A stretch of DNA of 64,000 nt from CBDCVO01 sp965223085 (lineage in GTDB: Bacteria > Pseudomonadota > Gammaproteobacteria > Ga0077536). The position numbers and the translations under genes were made by a program. The notes beneath the pieces are model-generated. The model was given only the letters and a program-made list of their open reading frames with translations, was not told where the DNA came from and searched no databases. Positions 51,503-60,368 of this stretch are shown one piece after another. Every line of letters starts with the position of its first letter. Position 1 is the stretch's first letter. The DNA lies in the NCBI GenBank assembly GCA_965223085.1, contig OZ244981.1:3906001-3970000 (forward strand), written 5' to 3'.

Positions 51503-53298
51503 TTTTGCTTACCCGTATTCAAAACCGACATGAACGCCTCTTGCGGGATCTCCACCGCACCCACTTGTTTCAAGCGTTTCTTCCCGGCCTTTTGCTTCTC
51601 TAGCAGTTTTCTCTTGCGGGTAATATCACCGCCATAGCACTTAGCGGTCACGTTTTTGCGTAACGCTTTGACTGTTTCACGGGCAACTATTTTCGAACCA
51701 ATGGCTGCTTGGATTGCGACTTCGAACATTTGCCGCGGTATTATTTCGCGCATGCGCGCCGCCAGATCGCGCCCTCGTCTCGCCGCCTCATCGCGATGCA
51801 CGATGATCGAAAGCGCATCGACACGCTCATTATTGATAAGCACATCGACTTTCACCATGTCCGTCGCGTGATATCGGAGAAAAGTGTAGTCCAAAGATGC
51901 GTAACCTCGCGTGATAGATTTCAGTTTGTCAAAAAAGTCTACAACCATCTCACTCAACGGTAATTCGTATGTCACTGTTGCTTGAGTACCCATGAAATTC
52001 ATTTTTGTTTGCACCCCCCGTTTCGCGACGCATAGATTGATCACCGCACCGAGATATTCTTGAGGCGTAAGAATGTCGGCCTTGATAATCGGTTCACGAA
52101 TTTCCTGGATCTCGTTAGAAGCGGGTAAACGTGCGGGATTGTCGATATTGTGCAGCTTACCGTCCTGGGTCAAAACCTCGTAGACAACTGTCGGCGCAGT
52201 CGTGATGAGCTCAATATCGTATTCGCGTTCGAGGCGTTCCTGAATGATCTCCATATGGAGCATGCCTAGAAACCCACACCGAAAGCCAAAGCCCAAGGCT
52301 TCAGAGGTTTCGGGTTCGTAGTGCAGCGCTGCATCGTTAAGACGTAACTTCCCCAGTGCATCCCGGAACGCTTCGTACGCCGACGAATCGATCGGGTACA
52401 GGCCCGCAAACACGTTCGGTTTAGACTTCTGAAAGCCCGGCAAGGCCGAGTGTGCAGAATTTCGTGCCGTCGTAATCGTGTCGCCGACAGGCGCACCCTC
52501 GACATCTTTAATGCCCGCGACGAGATATCCAACCTCGCCCGCCCGCAGCTGCGGTCGCATCGTTCGTTTGGGAGTAAAAATACCCAATTCGTCGACATCA
52601 ACCGCGCGGCCGGTCGACATTATCTTAATCTTCTCGCCAGCACGCATTTCACCGTCTACGATGCGTATCAGTGAGACCACCCCGAGATAGTTATCGAACC
52701 AAGAATCGATAATTAGCGCCTTGAGTGTCGCACTTTCATCGCCCTTCGGAGGGGGCACTCTGAGTACCAATTGCTCCAACACTTCGCGAACGTTTTCGCC
52801 GGTCTTGGCGCTCACAAAAACCGCATCTGATGCTTCGATGCCGATGATATTTTCGATTTCGTCGATGACGCGGTCGGGCTCTGCCGACGGCAAGTCGATT
52901 TTGTTCAATACAGGTACAACTTCGACACCTTGATCGACTGCCTTGTGGCAATTGGCCACCGATTGGGCTTCAACGCCTTGGGCGGCATCAACGACGAGTA
53001 GAGCCCCTTCGCAGGCTGCTAAAGACCGGGATACTTCGTAGCTGAAATCGACATGTCCGGGTGTGTCGATGAAATTCAGATGGTAGCTTGTACCGTCTTC
53101 TGCACGGTAGTCTAGACTCACGCTTTGCGCCTTAATCGTAATCCCACGTTCCCGTTCAATGTCCATCGAATCCAGAACCTGCGCGGCCATTTCCCGATCG
53201 CTCAAGCCGCCACATATTTGAATAAATCGATCCGCCAAAGTCGACTTGCCGTGATCGACATGCGCGATAATAGAAAAATTCCGGATACTGTTTTGCAT
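51499..53298 (-). CDS. lepA: Elongation factor 4 (LepA)
   Basis: 599-residue translational GTPase. G1 is FSIIAHVDHGKSTLADRFIQ, then RERGITIKAQSVSLDY, DTPGHVDFSYEVSRSLAACE and NKIDLP. The LepA-specific C-terminus (KCYGGDITRKRKLLEKQKAG; KRLKQVGAVEIPQEAFMSVL) is complete. It acts in back-translocation or initiation-stage ribosome biogenesis. It is the first gene of the lepA-lepB-rnc-era run. Confidence 0.96.
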   Translation of the reverse strand: MQNSIRNFSIIAHVDHGKSTLADRFIQICGGLSDREMAAQVLDSMDIERERGITIKAQSVSLDYRAEDGTSYHLNFIDTPGHVDFSYEVSRSLAACEGALLVVDAAQGVEAQSVANCHKAVDQGVEVVPVLNKIDLPSAEPDRVIDEIENIIGIEASDAVFVSAKTGENVREVLEQLVLRVPPPKGDESATLKALIIDSWFDNYLGVVSLIRIVDGEMRAGEKIKIMSTGRAVDVDELGIFTPKRTMRPQLRAGEVGYLVAGIKDVEGAPVGDTITTARNSAHSALPGFQKSKPNVFAGLYPIDSSAYEAFRDALGKLRLNDAALHYEPETSEALGFGFRCGFLGMLHMEIIQERLEREYDIELITTAPTVVYEVLTQDGKLHNIDNPARLPASNEIQEIREPIIKADILTPQEYLGAVINLCVAKRGVQTKMNFMGTQATVTYELPLSEMVVDFFDKLKSITRGYASLDYTFLRYHATDMVKVDVLINNERVDALSIIVHRDEAARRGRDLAARMREIIPRQMFEVAIQAAIGSKIVARETVKALRKNVTAKCYGGDITRKRKLLEKQKAGKKRLKQVGAVEIPQEAFMSVLNTGKQK

Positions 53299-53411
53299 AT
53301 GGCGGGCGGCATTGCCCAGGCAGTTGAGCGCGGCGGCTATAATTCGACGATGTTCGGCGTAGTTCGATTAGCGCCCAATTCTACCAGATCACACCCCTAA
53401 TCGGACTCTTA

Positions 53412-53668
53412 GCCCGGATATTGCATGAGGACCGTGGTTGCTGGCGAAGGACAGGTTCGTCTGGGCGCCGTGCTGGAACCCGAATCATAGCCGTTGCTAC
53501 GCTGAGGGTGAAGCACAAGCCCAGGCGAGGCTGAGCGAGCCAGCACCGCGGTAGCGAACCAGTGCGTTGCAAGTTGCATTTCCCGATACGCCACCATCAA
53601 ACGATGAAAAATTCCGTCGCACCAACCACGCGGCACGAACGCAGTGAGCGCCTGGTGCAATATCCAGG
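53412..53668. mobile_element. MITE-like element with 13-bp terminal inverted repeats
   Basis: CCCGGATATTGCA at 53412-53424 pairs with TGCAATATCCAGG at 53656-53668 (12 of 13). The 257-bp interior has no convincing gene. Flanking tetranucleotides are TTAG and TCAG, a near match to a 4-bp target duplication. CC(T)GGATATTGCA ends are reminiscent of IS1380-family termini, but I cannot confirm this. The right end touches the stop codon of the glutaredoxin-like gene. Confidence 0.6.
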
Positions 53669-53923
53669 TCAGGTGTCCAAGACAGAACTAAGCGCGTCAG
53701 CGTCGATACGCCCGCTCGCCAAGACGATGTCGCCACGCATCAAAACTGGGACTCTTTCCGCATAACGCGCGATTAGCGGCGCGGATCTGGCAATATCCAC
53801 CATGGTGTAGTCCTCGTGATGGTGCCGGCACCAGGTATCAAGCGCTAAAGCGGCTGTTTCACACAGCGGACACGGGTGACGAACCAACAGTGTGAGCGGA
53901 GGAACGCACGAAACTCGACTCAC
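53669..53923 (-). CDS. Glutaredoxin-like protein (DUF836)
   Basis: 84-residue thioredoxin-fold protein: LTLLVRHPCPLCETAALALD with a CPLC redox pair, then YTMVDIARSAPLIARYAERV and PVLMRGDIVLASGRID with the cis-proline. The family often accompanies lepA or mucD and its partner is unknown. The start is probably GTG 53923, 10 bp after the mucD-type gene. The stop codon is adjacent to a MITE-like element, so the original 3' end may have been altered. Confidence 0.75.
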   Translation of the reverse strand: MSRVSCVPPLTLLVRHPCPLCETAALALDTWCRHHHEDYTMVDIARSAPLIARYAERVPVLMRGDIVLASGRIDADALSSVLDT

Positions 53924-53933
53924 GTAGGTGTGA

Positions 53934-55385
53934 TTACTCCTGCTCTGGGATCCTAAGCGCCATGAAAAACGGGTTATTACGCCGCTGCACCAAGATTGGG
54001 ATCCGCGTGCCGGATTCAAGCGCCTTAACGAGCTTTTTAAAGCCGTCTACGTTTTCGATCGGTTTAAAGTTGAGCTGCACGATCACATCGCCTTCCTGCA
54101 CGCCGGCGTCGGCTGCTGGCCCGCGATTTACTTTGGTCACCAATACGCCGCCTTCCGGAACATCGCTGTCATCGCGATCGCTGTCGCCGAGATTGCGCAC
54201 CTCGATGGCGAGTTTCTCAACACGCGTCGTCCCCGGGCTGCCACCACGCCCACTGAGCAATTGTTCATCATCGGCGGGCAGTTCTCCGATCTCGATCGTC
54301 AAGGTTTTACGACCGCCGCCACGCACCACTTCTACCGGCACTTTTTTTCCAGCCGCAGTAGCGCCAACCAGCGGCGGTAGATCCGCTGACGCATCGATCG
54401 CCTGGCCATCAAAATTAATTATCACATCGCCGGCCTCTATGCCCGCCGCCGCTGCCGGGCTATCGGGAAGCACTTTTGAAATCAACGCCCCGTGCGGCTT
54501 GTTCATTTGAAATGATTCGGCAAGCTCCCGCGTAACGTCTTGGATCAATACGCCCAACCAGCCACGACGCACCATGCCCGTCTCGCGCAGCTGCTTATAG
54601 ACGTTCATGACGACATCGATGGGGATCGCAAAACTAAGTCCCATAAAACCGCCGGTACGACTGTAGATCTGCGAATTGACCCCGACAACTTCGCCATCGA
54701 GGTTAAACAACGGACCGCCAGAATTGCCGGGATTAATCGCGACATCTGTTTGAATGAACGGCACGTAGTTCTCGTTCGGAAGGCTGCGCCCTTTGGCACT
54801 GACAATCCCGGCGGTTACCGAGTGATCAAAACCAAACGGGGAACCGATCGCGAGCACCCATTCGCCAACTTCCAATTGCGCTGACTTACCCAGCTTCAAC
54901 ACCGGTAATGGGTCGTCGGCTTTGACTTTTAGAACCGCAATATCGCTGCGTGCGTCGCTACCAATTACTTTCGCCTTATATTCGCGTCGATCGCTCAAAC
55001 GCACGATGACTTCAGAAGCATTTTTCACGACGTGATAATTCGAAATCACGTAACCATCGGCAGAAATAATAAAACCGGAACCTAACGACGAGCTAGGGCC
55101 AAATTGATCGGGCGCATAAGGGGGACGATCGCCAAAGAATTTACGAAAAAATTCGTTTAAGGGACTACCTGGCGGAAGGTCAGGCATTCCTTCCGGCTGC
55201 TCACTATCAGGTTTTTCATCGTCGGCCGCAAACGTAGTGCTAATATTGACCACAGCTGGTCCGTTTTGACGCACCAGTTCGGTGAAATCCGGCAGTTCTC
55301 GCCCAGCCGCCGCGACGGTGTATATAAACAACCCCAAGAAGCACACAATTAGTGCTCCAATTCTGTTAAGTAGACGATAAGTCAT
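53934..55385 (-). CDS. mucD: Periplasmic serine endoprotease DegP/MucD type
   Basis: 483 residues. Signal peptide (IGALIVCFLGLFIYTVAAAG), trypsin-like domain with His in VISNYHVVKN, Asp in DARSDIAVLKV and Ser in NPGNSGGPLFNLDGEVVG, then two PDZ domains (GWLGVLIQDVTRELAESFQM; GGVLVTKVNRGPAADAGVQE). It degrades misfolded envelope proteins, and in Pseudomonas MucD limits AlgU activation. Being just downstream of rseB it is part of the sigma-E locus, so MucD is preferred to DegQ/DegP. Confidence 0.93.
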   Translation of the reverse strand: MTYRLLNRIGALIVCFLGLFIYTVAAAGRELPDFTELVRQNGPAVVNISTTFAADDEKPDSEQPEGMPDLPPGSPLNEFFRKFFGDRPPYAPDQFGPSSSLGSGFIISADGYVISNYHVVKNASEVIVRLSDRREYKAKVIGSDARSDIAVLKVKADDPLPVLKLGKSAQLEVGEWVLAIGSPFGFDHSVTAGIVSAKGRSLPNENYVPFIQTDVAINPGNSGGPLFNLDGEVVGVNSQIYSRTGGFMGLSFAIPIDVVMNVYKQLRETGMVRRGWLGVLIQDVTRELAESFQMNKPHGALISKVLPDSPAAAAGIEAGDVIINFDGQAIDASADLPPLVGATAAGKKVPVEVVRGGGRKTLTIEIGELPADDEQLLSGRGGSPGTTRVEKLAIEVRNLGDSDRDDSDVPEGGVLVTKVNRGPAADAGVQEGDVIVQLNFKPIENVDGFKKLVKALESGTRIPILVQRRNNPFFMALRIPEQE

Positions 55386-55410
55386 TGGCGATATTTCGTT
55401 TAGTCATTAA

Positions 55411-56439
55411 TTAGGGAAATGAGCGTGATATCGAGCCCGCAATTTGTCGCACCGTGGTGCGCGGCACTTCTCCTACCACCGTGATTTGATAGTCATCGGC
55501 AACCCGACTATAGGCATTCACCGCACCAACCGAAGAATAACCTTGCAGCGGTTTAGCGTCAGGCAGCAACTCTTCAATAAAAATCGATACCGTTGCCAAC
55601 CCGTCTGAATACACGATGTGTCTCACCGGTCGTTCACTGGTTGCGAGATGTTGCACCTTAGCATCTTGAATCGTAAAGCCTTCGGGTAACCAATTCACCC
55701 GCCACATCATGTCGTCACTGGGCGGTTTACGCGCGTGTTTACTCGGCTTAGTGTTCGTATACCAGGTAAAGTCCACTCCTTGCAATTCTGGCTCCAGAGA
55801 AGCATCGGGAATAGAAGTATTGATCGAGATGGAGGTAAAAAACATCTGCTCCAGCATTTGCCCACGCTCGGTCAATACCATCGATTTTAAGAGCAAACCG
55901 GATCCCTTATCTATCCATAAGCGGTGCGCATAGCGATTTTTGTCACGGGGCGCGATAGTTACAATCGTCGCCGCACGGCCAGCAACGCGATCGTCCCTTA
56001 GAACCTTGAAGTGATAACGAGCGCGTAAACTATCGATCGACTGGGTTAAGCCGAGGGTGAAAAAATCGCTAGGTTCCCGGGGCCCGACCATCACCGCGCG
56101 ATCATCACCGAATATGCATTTGACCCGACTGCCGTCGCGAACTACTTCTCGCCGTGCACCGCTCAAAGTAATGAGACGTTCCATCTCCGCATCGGGCCCA
56201 TGCTTGTGAATGATGCGCATGGTATTGAGATCGGTGCCTTGCTGATGGACGAATACGCCGTCATAGTCGAGCGACTTCGTCGCCTCGATCATGCGATTGA
56301 CCAAGCCGGCGGCCAATTCAGCCGCTAGGGCAGAACTACCACAGAGACTAAACAAGCCAATGAGTAGCGCCGTCGGCACGCCGCGAGAGATTCTTGTAGC
56401 GCTAACGCGATTCGCGCTCAAAACCAACAATACGGACAT
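55411..56439 (-). CDS. rseB: Sigma-E regulatory protein RseB/MucB
   Basis: 342-residue periplasmic protein. The signal peptide is in PTALLIGLFSLCGSSALA, followed by the lipoprotein-sensing domain (AATKSLDYDGVF-like EATKSLDYDGVFVHQQG; RRVVVTL-like segments) and the C-terminal domain (LPEGFTIQDAKVQHLATSER). RseB protects RseA from cleavage by DegS until envelope stress. It overlaps rseA by 38 bp, longer than usual, so the true start may be a little downstream. Confidence 0.9.
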   Translation of the reverse strand: MSVLLVLSANRVSATRISRGVPTALLIGLFSLCGSSALAAELAAGLVNRMIEATKSLDYDGVFVHQQGTDLNTMRIIHKHGPDAEMERLITLSGARREVVRDGSRVKCIFGDDRAVMVGPREPSDFFTLGLTQSIDSLRARYHFKVLRDDRVAGRAATIVTIAPRDKNRYAHRLWIDKGSGLLLKSMVLTERGQMLEQMFFTSISINTSIPDASLEPELQGVDFTWYTNTKPSKHARKPPSDDMMWRVNWLPEGFTIQDAKVQHLATSERPVRHIVYSDGLATVSIFIEELLPDAKPLQGYSSVGAVNAYSRVADDYQITVVGEVPRTTVRQIAGSISRSFP

Positions 56440-56959
56440 AAGGATGCACGCCGGGAACGCCGCGATTAGACCGTTGTTCGTTGAAATTCACCAAGTATCC
56501 ATTTAAACGCCGTTGTCCGTCCACGTCCAATGCTGCCGTGACATTCGCCGGCGGCGTGACCCGAGGTGCGACCTTGGCGACGGTTGTGCTCTGCAACGGT
56601 GGCGATTCAAGCGCAATGAGCTCAGGCGCTGTCTCCTGCTCGCCACTGCGTAACGCTAACAGAGCGACGGTCGCGACCGAGGCCGCGACGGCTAAACCAA
56701 CCACCTGGCGCCGCCATCCGCGCGCCGCCCTTGGCGGAACAAGCACGGTCGCTTCCGCAGCGATCAGCTCTTGGATTTCATCCGTAAAATCAATTCGCGC
56801 GCCAGACGCGGCTTCGTCACGCAGCACTTCCCCAAACAGATGATAGCGACCCCACTTCGCGCGCAGTTCGTCGTTCGCTGCCACCTCGTGCCAGCCTACC
56901 TCGCCATCGAGAAGCTCTTCGTCGTCCACTAAAGCCGACAATTTTTCAAATTTGTGCAT
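56402..56959 (-). CDS. rseA: Anti-sigma-E factor RseA/MucA
   Basis: 185 residues: an N-terminal sigma-binding domain (KFEKLSALVDDEELLDGEVG; AKWGRYHLFGEVLRDEA), one membrane span (VVGLAVAASVATVALLAL, about residues 86-103) and a periplasmic tail. It sequesters RpoE at the membrane until cut by DegS and RseP. It lies 12 bp downstream of rpoE. Confidence 0.92.
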   Translation of the reverse strand: MHKFEKLSALVDDEELLDGEVGWHEVAANDELRAKWGRYHLFGEVLRDEAASGARIDFTDEIQELIAAEATVLVPPRAARGWRRQVVGLAVAASVATVALLALRSGEQETAPELIALESPPLQSTTVAKVAPRVTPPANVTAALDVDGQRRLNGYLVNFNEQRSNRGVPGVHPYVRIVGFERESR

Positions 56960-56971
56960 AGCTCAAACCTG

Positions 56972-57550
56972 CTAATGTTCCAGTAGGGGTTTTAACTTAA
57001 CGTCGATAGCTTCCCGGGCGCGAAAGATCCGCGACCGTACCGTTCCGATCGGGCATTCCATCGTTTGAGCGATTTCATCGTAACTCATCCCGTCTAATTC
57101 GCGCAGCGTGATCGCGGTACGCAAATCTTCCGGAAGCCCTTCAATCGTTCTAATAATCGTGCTGCGTATTTCATCGGTCAACAGCAATTTCTCAGGTGTC
57201 TCGACATGCTTCTGCAGTTCGTCAATTGTAATCTTATCGCCATCGGGTGTTTCCAAGTCGACCTCTCGCGGTCGACGGCTGTTCGCCGCCAGATGATTTT
57301 TTGCCGTATTGATCGCGATCCGATAAAGCCACGTATAAAATGCACTGTCACCACGAAATTTCGGCAAGGCGCGATAAGCTTTGATAAATGCCTCCTGCGC
57401 GATATCCTGAGCATCGTGAGGATCTCGCACATACCGCTGCACCAGTTTAATGATCCGGTGCTGATAACGCAGAACGAGAAGATCGAATGCTCCTTTCTCG
57501 CCTCGTTGCACGCATTCGATCAGCTCCTTATCGGCGCGTTTGTCGCTCAT
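56972..57550 (-). CDS. rpoE: RNA polymerase sigma factor RpoE/AlgU
   Basis: 192-residue ECF sigma factor. Region 2 has FDLLVLRYQHRIIKLVQRYV, DPHDAQDIAQEAFIKAYRAL and FYTWLYRIAINTAKNHL. Region 4 has LRTAITLRELDGMSYDEIAQ and MECPIGTVRSRIFRAREAID. The sequence is nearly that of AlgU/RpoE throughout. It heads rpoE-rseA-rseB-mucD and is divergent from nadB. A possible self-activated promoter lies upstream. Confidence 0.96.
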   Translation of the reverse strand: MSDKRADKELIECVQRGEKGAFDLLVLRYQHRIIKLVQRYVRDPHDAQDIAQEAFIKAYRALPKFRGDSAFYTWLYRIAINTAKNHLAANSRRPREVDLETPDGDKITIDELQKHVETPEKLLLTDEIRSTIIRTIEGLPEDLRTAITLRELDGMSYDEIAQTMECPIGTVRSRIFRAREAIDVKLKPLLEH

Positions 57551-57601
57551 CAGGGGAGGCTCCCTGGATCAGGGCTAGCCAAACTTTTTGCACCTTAGAG
57601 C

Positions 57602-57628
57602 ATAGACCATTGCTTGTCCGCTTAGTTC
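57602..57628 (-). promoter_or_regulatory. Candidate sigma-E promoter of rpoE
   Basis: On the minus strand GAACTA, 16 bp, TCTAT lies about 50 bp before the rpoE ATG and resembles the sigma-E consensus GGAACTT-N16-TCnnA. A TATAAT at 57661-57666 may belong to a separate vegetative promoter, although no good -35 was found for it. Confidence 0.4.
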
Positions 57629-57772
57629 GGTGAAATCACGAGAAAATGCTTAAGGCGCAGATTATAGCAAGGGAACGCGGGGTTGACGGCCCGACGAGAC
57701 GCTTCCAGCGCCACGCTATGCGCCAAAAATATCTTGCAAAATTGTTATTCAAAGGTTCCTAGCACAGCAAAA

Positions 57773-59383
57773 ATGGCAGCGTATCACGATTACGACGTGC
57801 TAATTATCGGTAGCGGCGCGGCCGGTCTCAGTCTTGCATTGAGTTTGTCAAGCCGTCTCCGGATCTGCGTGTTGGCCAAAGCCGCCGTCGATGAGGGTGC
57901 GACGCTTCACGCGCAAGGGGGGGTTTCGGCGGTAATGGATCAAGCGGACTCTTTCGAGGCTCATGTCGATGATACCCTGCGCGCCGGTGCCGGTTTGTGC
58001 GACAAAGAGATCGTCGAATTCATCGTCCGTCAGGGACGCGCGAGCATCGCTTGGTTGATCGAGCAAGGCGTCCCCTTCTCGACCACAACATCTCCCGACG
58101 GTACGGTCGAATTTCACCTCACCCAGGAGGGAGGGCATAGTGCACGACGCGTCGTTCACGCCGCCGATGCGACCGGCCACGCGATAGAAACAACGCTACT
58201 AGAGCGCGTGCTGGAACACCCCCAGATCACCTTATGTGCCCAACATATGGCGATTGATTTGATCACGACCGCCAAATTGGGCCGCACACCCGATCACTGC
58301 GTCGGTGCCTACGTTCTCGACATAACACAACAACGCGTGTCGACGATTTCTGCACGCTGCGTAGTATTGGCGACCGGCGGAGCTGGCAAAGTCTACCTCT
58401 ATACCAGCAATCCTGATGTCGCCACCGGTGATGGTATCGCGATGGCGTGGCGAGCTGGTTGCACCATTGCGAATATGGAATTCGTACAATTCCACCCGAC
58501 TTGTCTCTACCATCCGCACGCAAAATCTTTTCTCCTTACCGAAGCATTGCGAGGCGAAGGCGGTTACCTCATTCTGCCGAGCGGAGAGCGCTTCATGGCC
58601 CAATTTGACGAGCGCGAGGAGTTGGCGCCGCGCGACATCGTAGCCCGTGCGATCGACTATGAGATGAAACGTCTCGGCACGGATTCTATCTATCTCGACG
58701 TTACCCATAAACCGCGCGATTTTTTACTGGATCATTTTCCGACCATCTATTCTCGCTGTCAGGAGTTCGGGATCGATATCACCCAAGAACCGATTCCCGT
58801 TGTTCCCGCAGCACATTATCTGTGCGGCGGCGTTGTCACCGACCGTCACGCGCAGACTTCCCTGCCCGGGCTCTACGCGATCGGTGAAACCGCGTGCACC
58901 GGCCTGCATGGCGCCAACCGCATGGCGAGCAACTCTCTCCTAGAATGTCTCGTGATGGCGAAATCGTGCGCGCAGCACATTCTGGAGCACACGAATCGCG
59001 TCCCGTCCCCATTGCAACCACCGCGGTGGGATGAAAGTTTAGTGACCGACTCAGACGAAGAGGTCGTCGTTGCGCACAACTGGGATGAACTTCGCCGTTT
59101 TATGTGGGATTACGTCGGCATTGTACGCACGACGAAGCGTCTGGAACGCGCTCGTCGTCGCGCCGAACTGCTGCGCGACGAAATCGGCGAATACTACGCC
59201 AACTTCCGCGTCACCGGCGATCTGATCGAACTTCGCAACTTGGTTCAAGTGGCAGAACTGATCATTCGCTCCGCACTGAAACGCAAGGAAAGCCGCGGCT
59301 TACATTATACCCTCGACTTCCCCCGAACCGATGACGACAACTACCTCCGTGATACGATTTTACGCGCCGGAGATTTCAGCTGA
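57773..59383 (+). CDS. nadB: L-aspartate oxidase
   Basis: 536-residue flavoprotein making iminoaspartate for NAD. FAD site DYDVLIIGSGAAGLSLALSL, then LHAQGGVSAVMDQADSFEAH, catalytic-arginine region GGHSARRVVHAAD, GLYAIGETACTGLHGANRMA and SNSLLECLVMAKSCAQHI. A helical C-terminus follows. ATG 57773 is used, since the upstream frame to 57683 has no family sequence. It is divergent from rpoE, as in Pseudomonas and E. coli. Confidence 0.95.
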   Translation: MAAYHDYDVLIIGSGAAGLSLALSLSSRLRICVLAKAAVDEGATLHAQGGVSAVMDQADSFEAHVDDTLRAGAGLCDKEIVEFIVRQGRASIAWLIEQGVPFSTTTSPDGTVEFHLTQEGGHSARRVVHAADATGHAIETTLLERVLEHPQITLCAQHMAIDLITTAKLGRTPDHCVGAYVLDITQQRVSTISARCVVLATGGAGKVYLYTSNPDVATGDGIAMAWRAGCTIANMEFVQFHPTCLYHPHAKSFLLTEALRGEGGYLILPSGERFMAQFDEREELAPRDIVARAIDYEMKRLGTDSIYLDVTHKPRDFLLDHFPTIYSRCQEFGIDITQEPIPVVPAAHYLCGGVVTDRHAQTSLPGLYAIGETACTGLHGANRMASNSLLECLVMAKSCAQHILEHTNRVPSPLQPPRWDESLVTDSDEEVVVAHNWDELRRFMWDYVGIVRTTKRLERARRRAELLRDEIGEYYANFRVTGDLIELRNLVQVAELIIRSALKRKESRGLHYTLDFPRTDDDNYLRDTILRAGDFS

Positions 59384-60186
59384 TGAGCGCATTGCCTGAC
59401 TTCGCCGCAGCAGCGGCTAATTATACACCGGAACCCGAGACCCTAGCTGACAAAACGATCTTGGTAACCGGCGCGAGTCGTGGTTTTGGGCGTGCAATTG
59501 CGTTCGCGTTGGCGGCGGCCGGCGCGACGCCATTATTACTCGCCCGCGATAGCCACGCATTGGAACAGATCGCCGATGACATTGAACAACGCTACGGTAT
59601 TGAAACGTTGTTGTTGCCCGTCAATCTAGAAGGAGCGAGTGTCGCGGACTTCGACAACATCGCCACGCTTATCGGTGCGCGCTGCAGCGCACTCGACGGC
59701 GCGATACTCAACGCCGGCGCCTTAGGCATGCTGGCACCGATCAGTGAATATGAACCAATGACGTGGGCACGTGTCTTTCAAGTCAACGTGCATAGCCAAT
59801 TTTTGCTATTGCGAACGATCTTACCGTTGTTGGAGCGCGCGGAAACGGCGTCGATCGTCTTAGTCTCTTCTTCGGTTGGTCGCCGTGGGCGAGCATATTG
59901 GGGCGCGTACACCGCCTCGAAATTTGCCCTCGAAGGCATGATGCAAACACTCGCTGATGAATTGAGTGATAGCTCGATTCGGGTTAATTCCCTTAATCCG
60001 GGTGCGATGCGCACCCAAATGCGTGCCCAAGCCTATCCGGCAGAAGATCCCACAACGCTTGCGAGCCCGGCCGACATTGCACCAGCCGTTGTCTATCTAG
60101 TGAGTGCCGCCGGGCGTCGGTGGCACGGCCAACAGCTAGATGCCCAACTGCCACGCTCCGCCGCAGACCGCGGGCGGCAAACCTGA
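59383..60186 (+). CDS. YciK-like short-chain dehydrogenase
   Basis: 267-residue SDR: ILVTGASRGFGRAIAFALAA for the cofactor, LNAGALGMLAPI, Ser in VLVSSSVGRRGRAYWGAYTA and YTASKFAL. The AYWGAY.ASKFALEG block and the overall length match YciK proteins, oxidoreductases of unknown substrate. Its ATG shares one base with the nadB stop (TGATG), so translation is coupled. Confidence 0.85.
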   Translation: MSALPDFAAAAANYTPEPETLADKTILVTGASRGFGRAIAFALAAAGATPLLLARDSHALEQIADDIEQRYGIETLLLPVNLEGASVADFDNIATLIGARCSALDGAILNAGALGMLAPISEYEPMTWARVFQVNVHSQFLLLRTILPLLERAETASIVLVSSSVGRRGRAYWGAYTASKFALEGMMQTLADELSDSSIRVNSLNPGAMRTQMRAQAYPAEDPTTLASPADIAPAVVYLVSAAGRRWHGQQLDAQLPRSAADRGRQT

Positions 60187-60368
60187 CGGAAATTGCCGCG
60201 TCCATCCCCTCGGCGTCAATAATTTGGCTCGCGCCGCCGCCCGTATCGACGAATTTAGCGCTATTATACGCTAATATGCCCTGGCTTTTGACGTTTTGAG
60301 AACCTTGGCTCGCACTGGCACGTTTCTCGCATCGCTTCTGGCGAAGTGGTTCTGGGAGTTGATTGATT

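Noticed and set aside
58232..58708. 158-codon minus-strand frame opposite nadB
   Set aside because: Antisense shadow without motifs.
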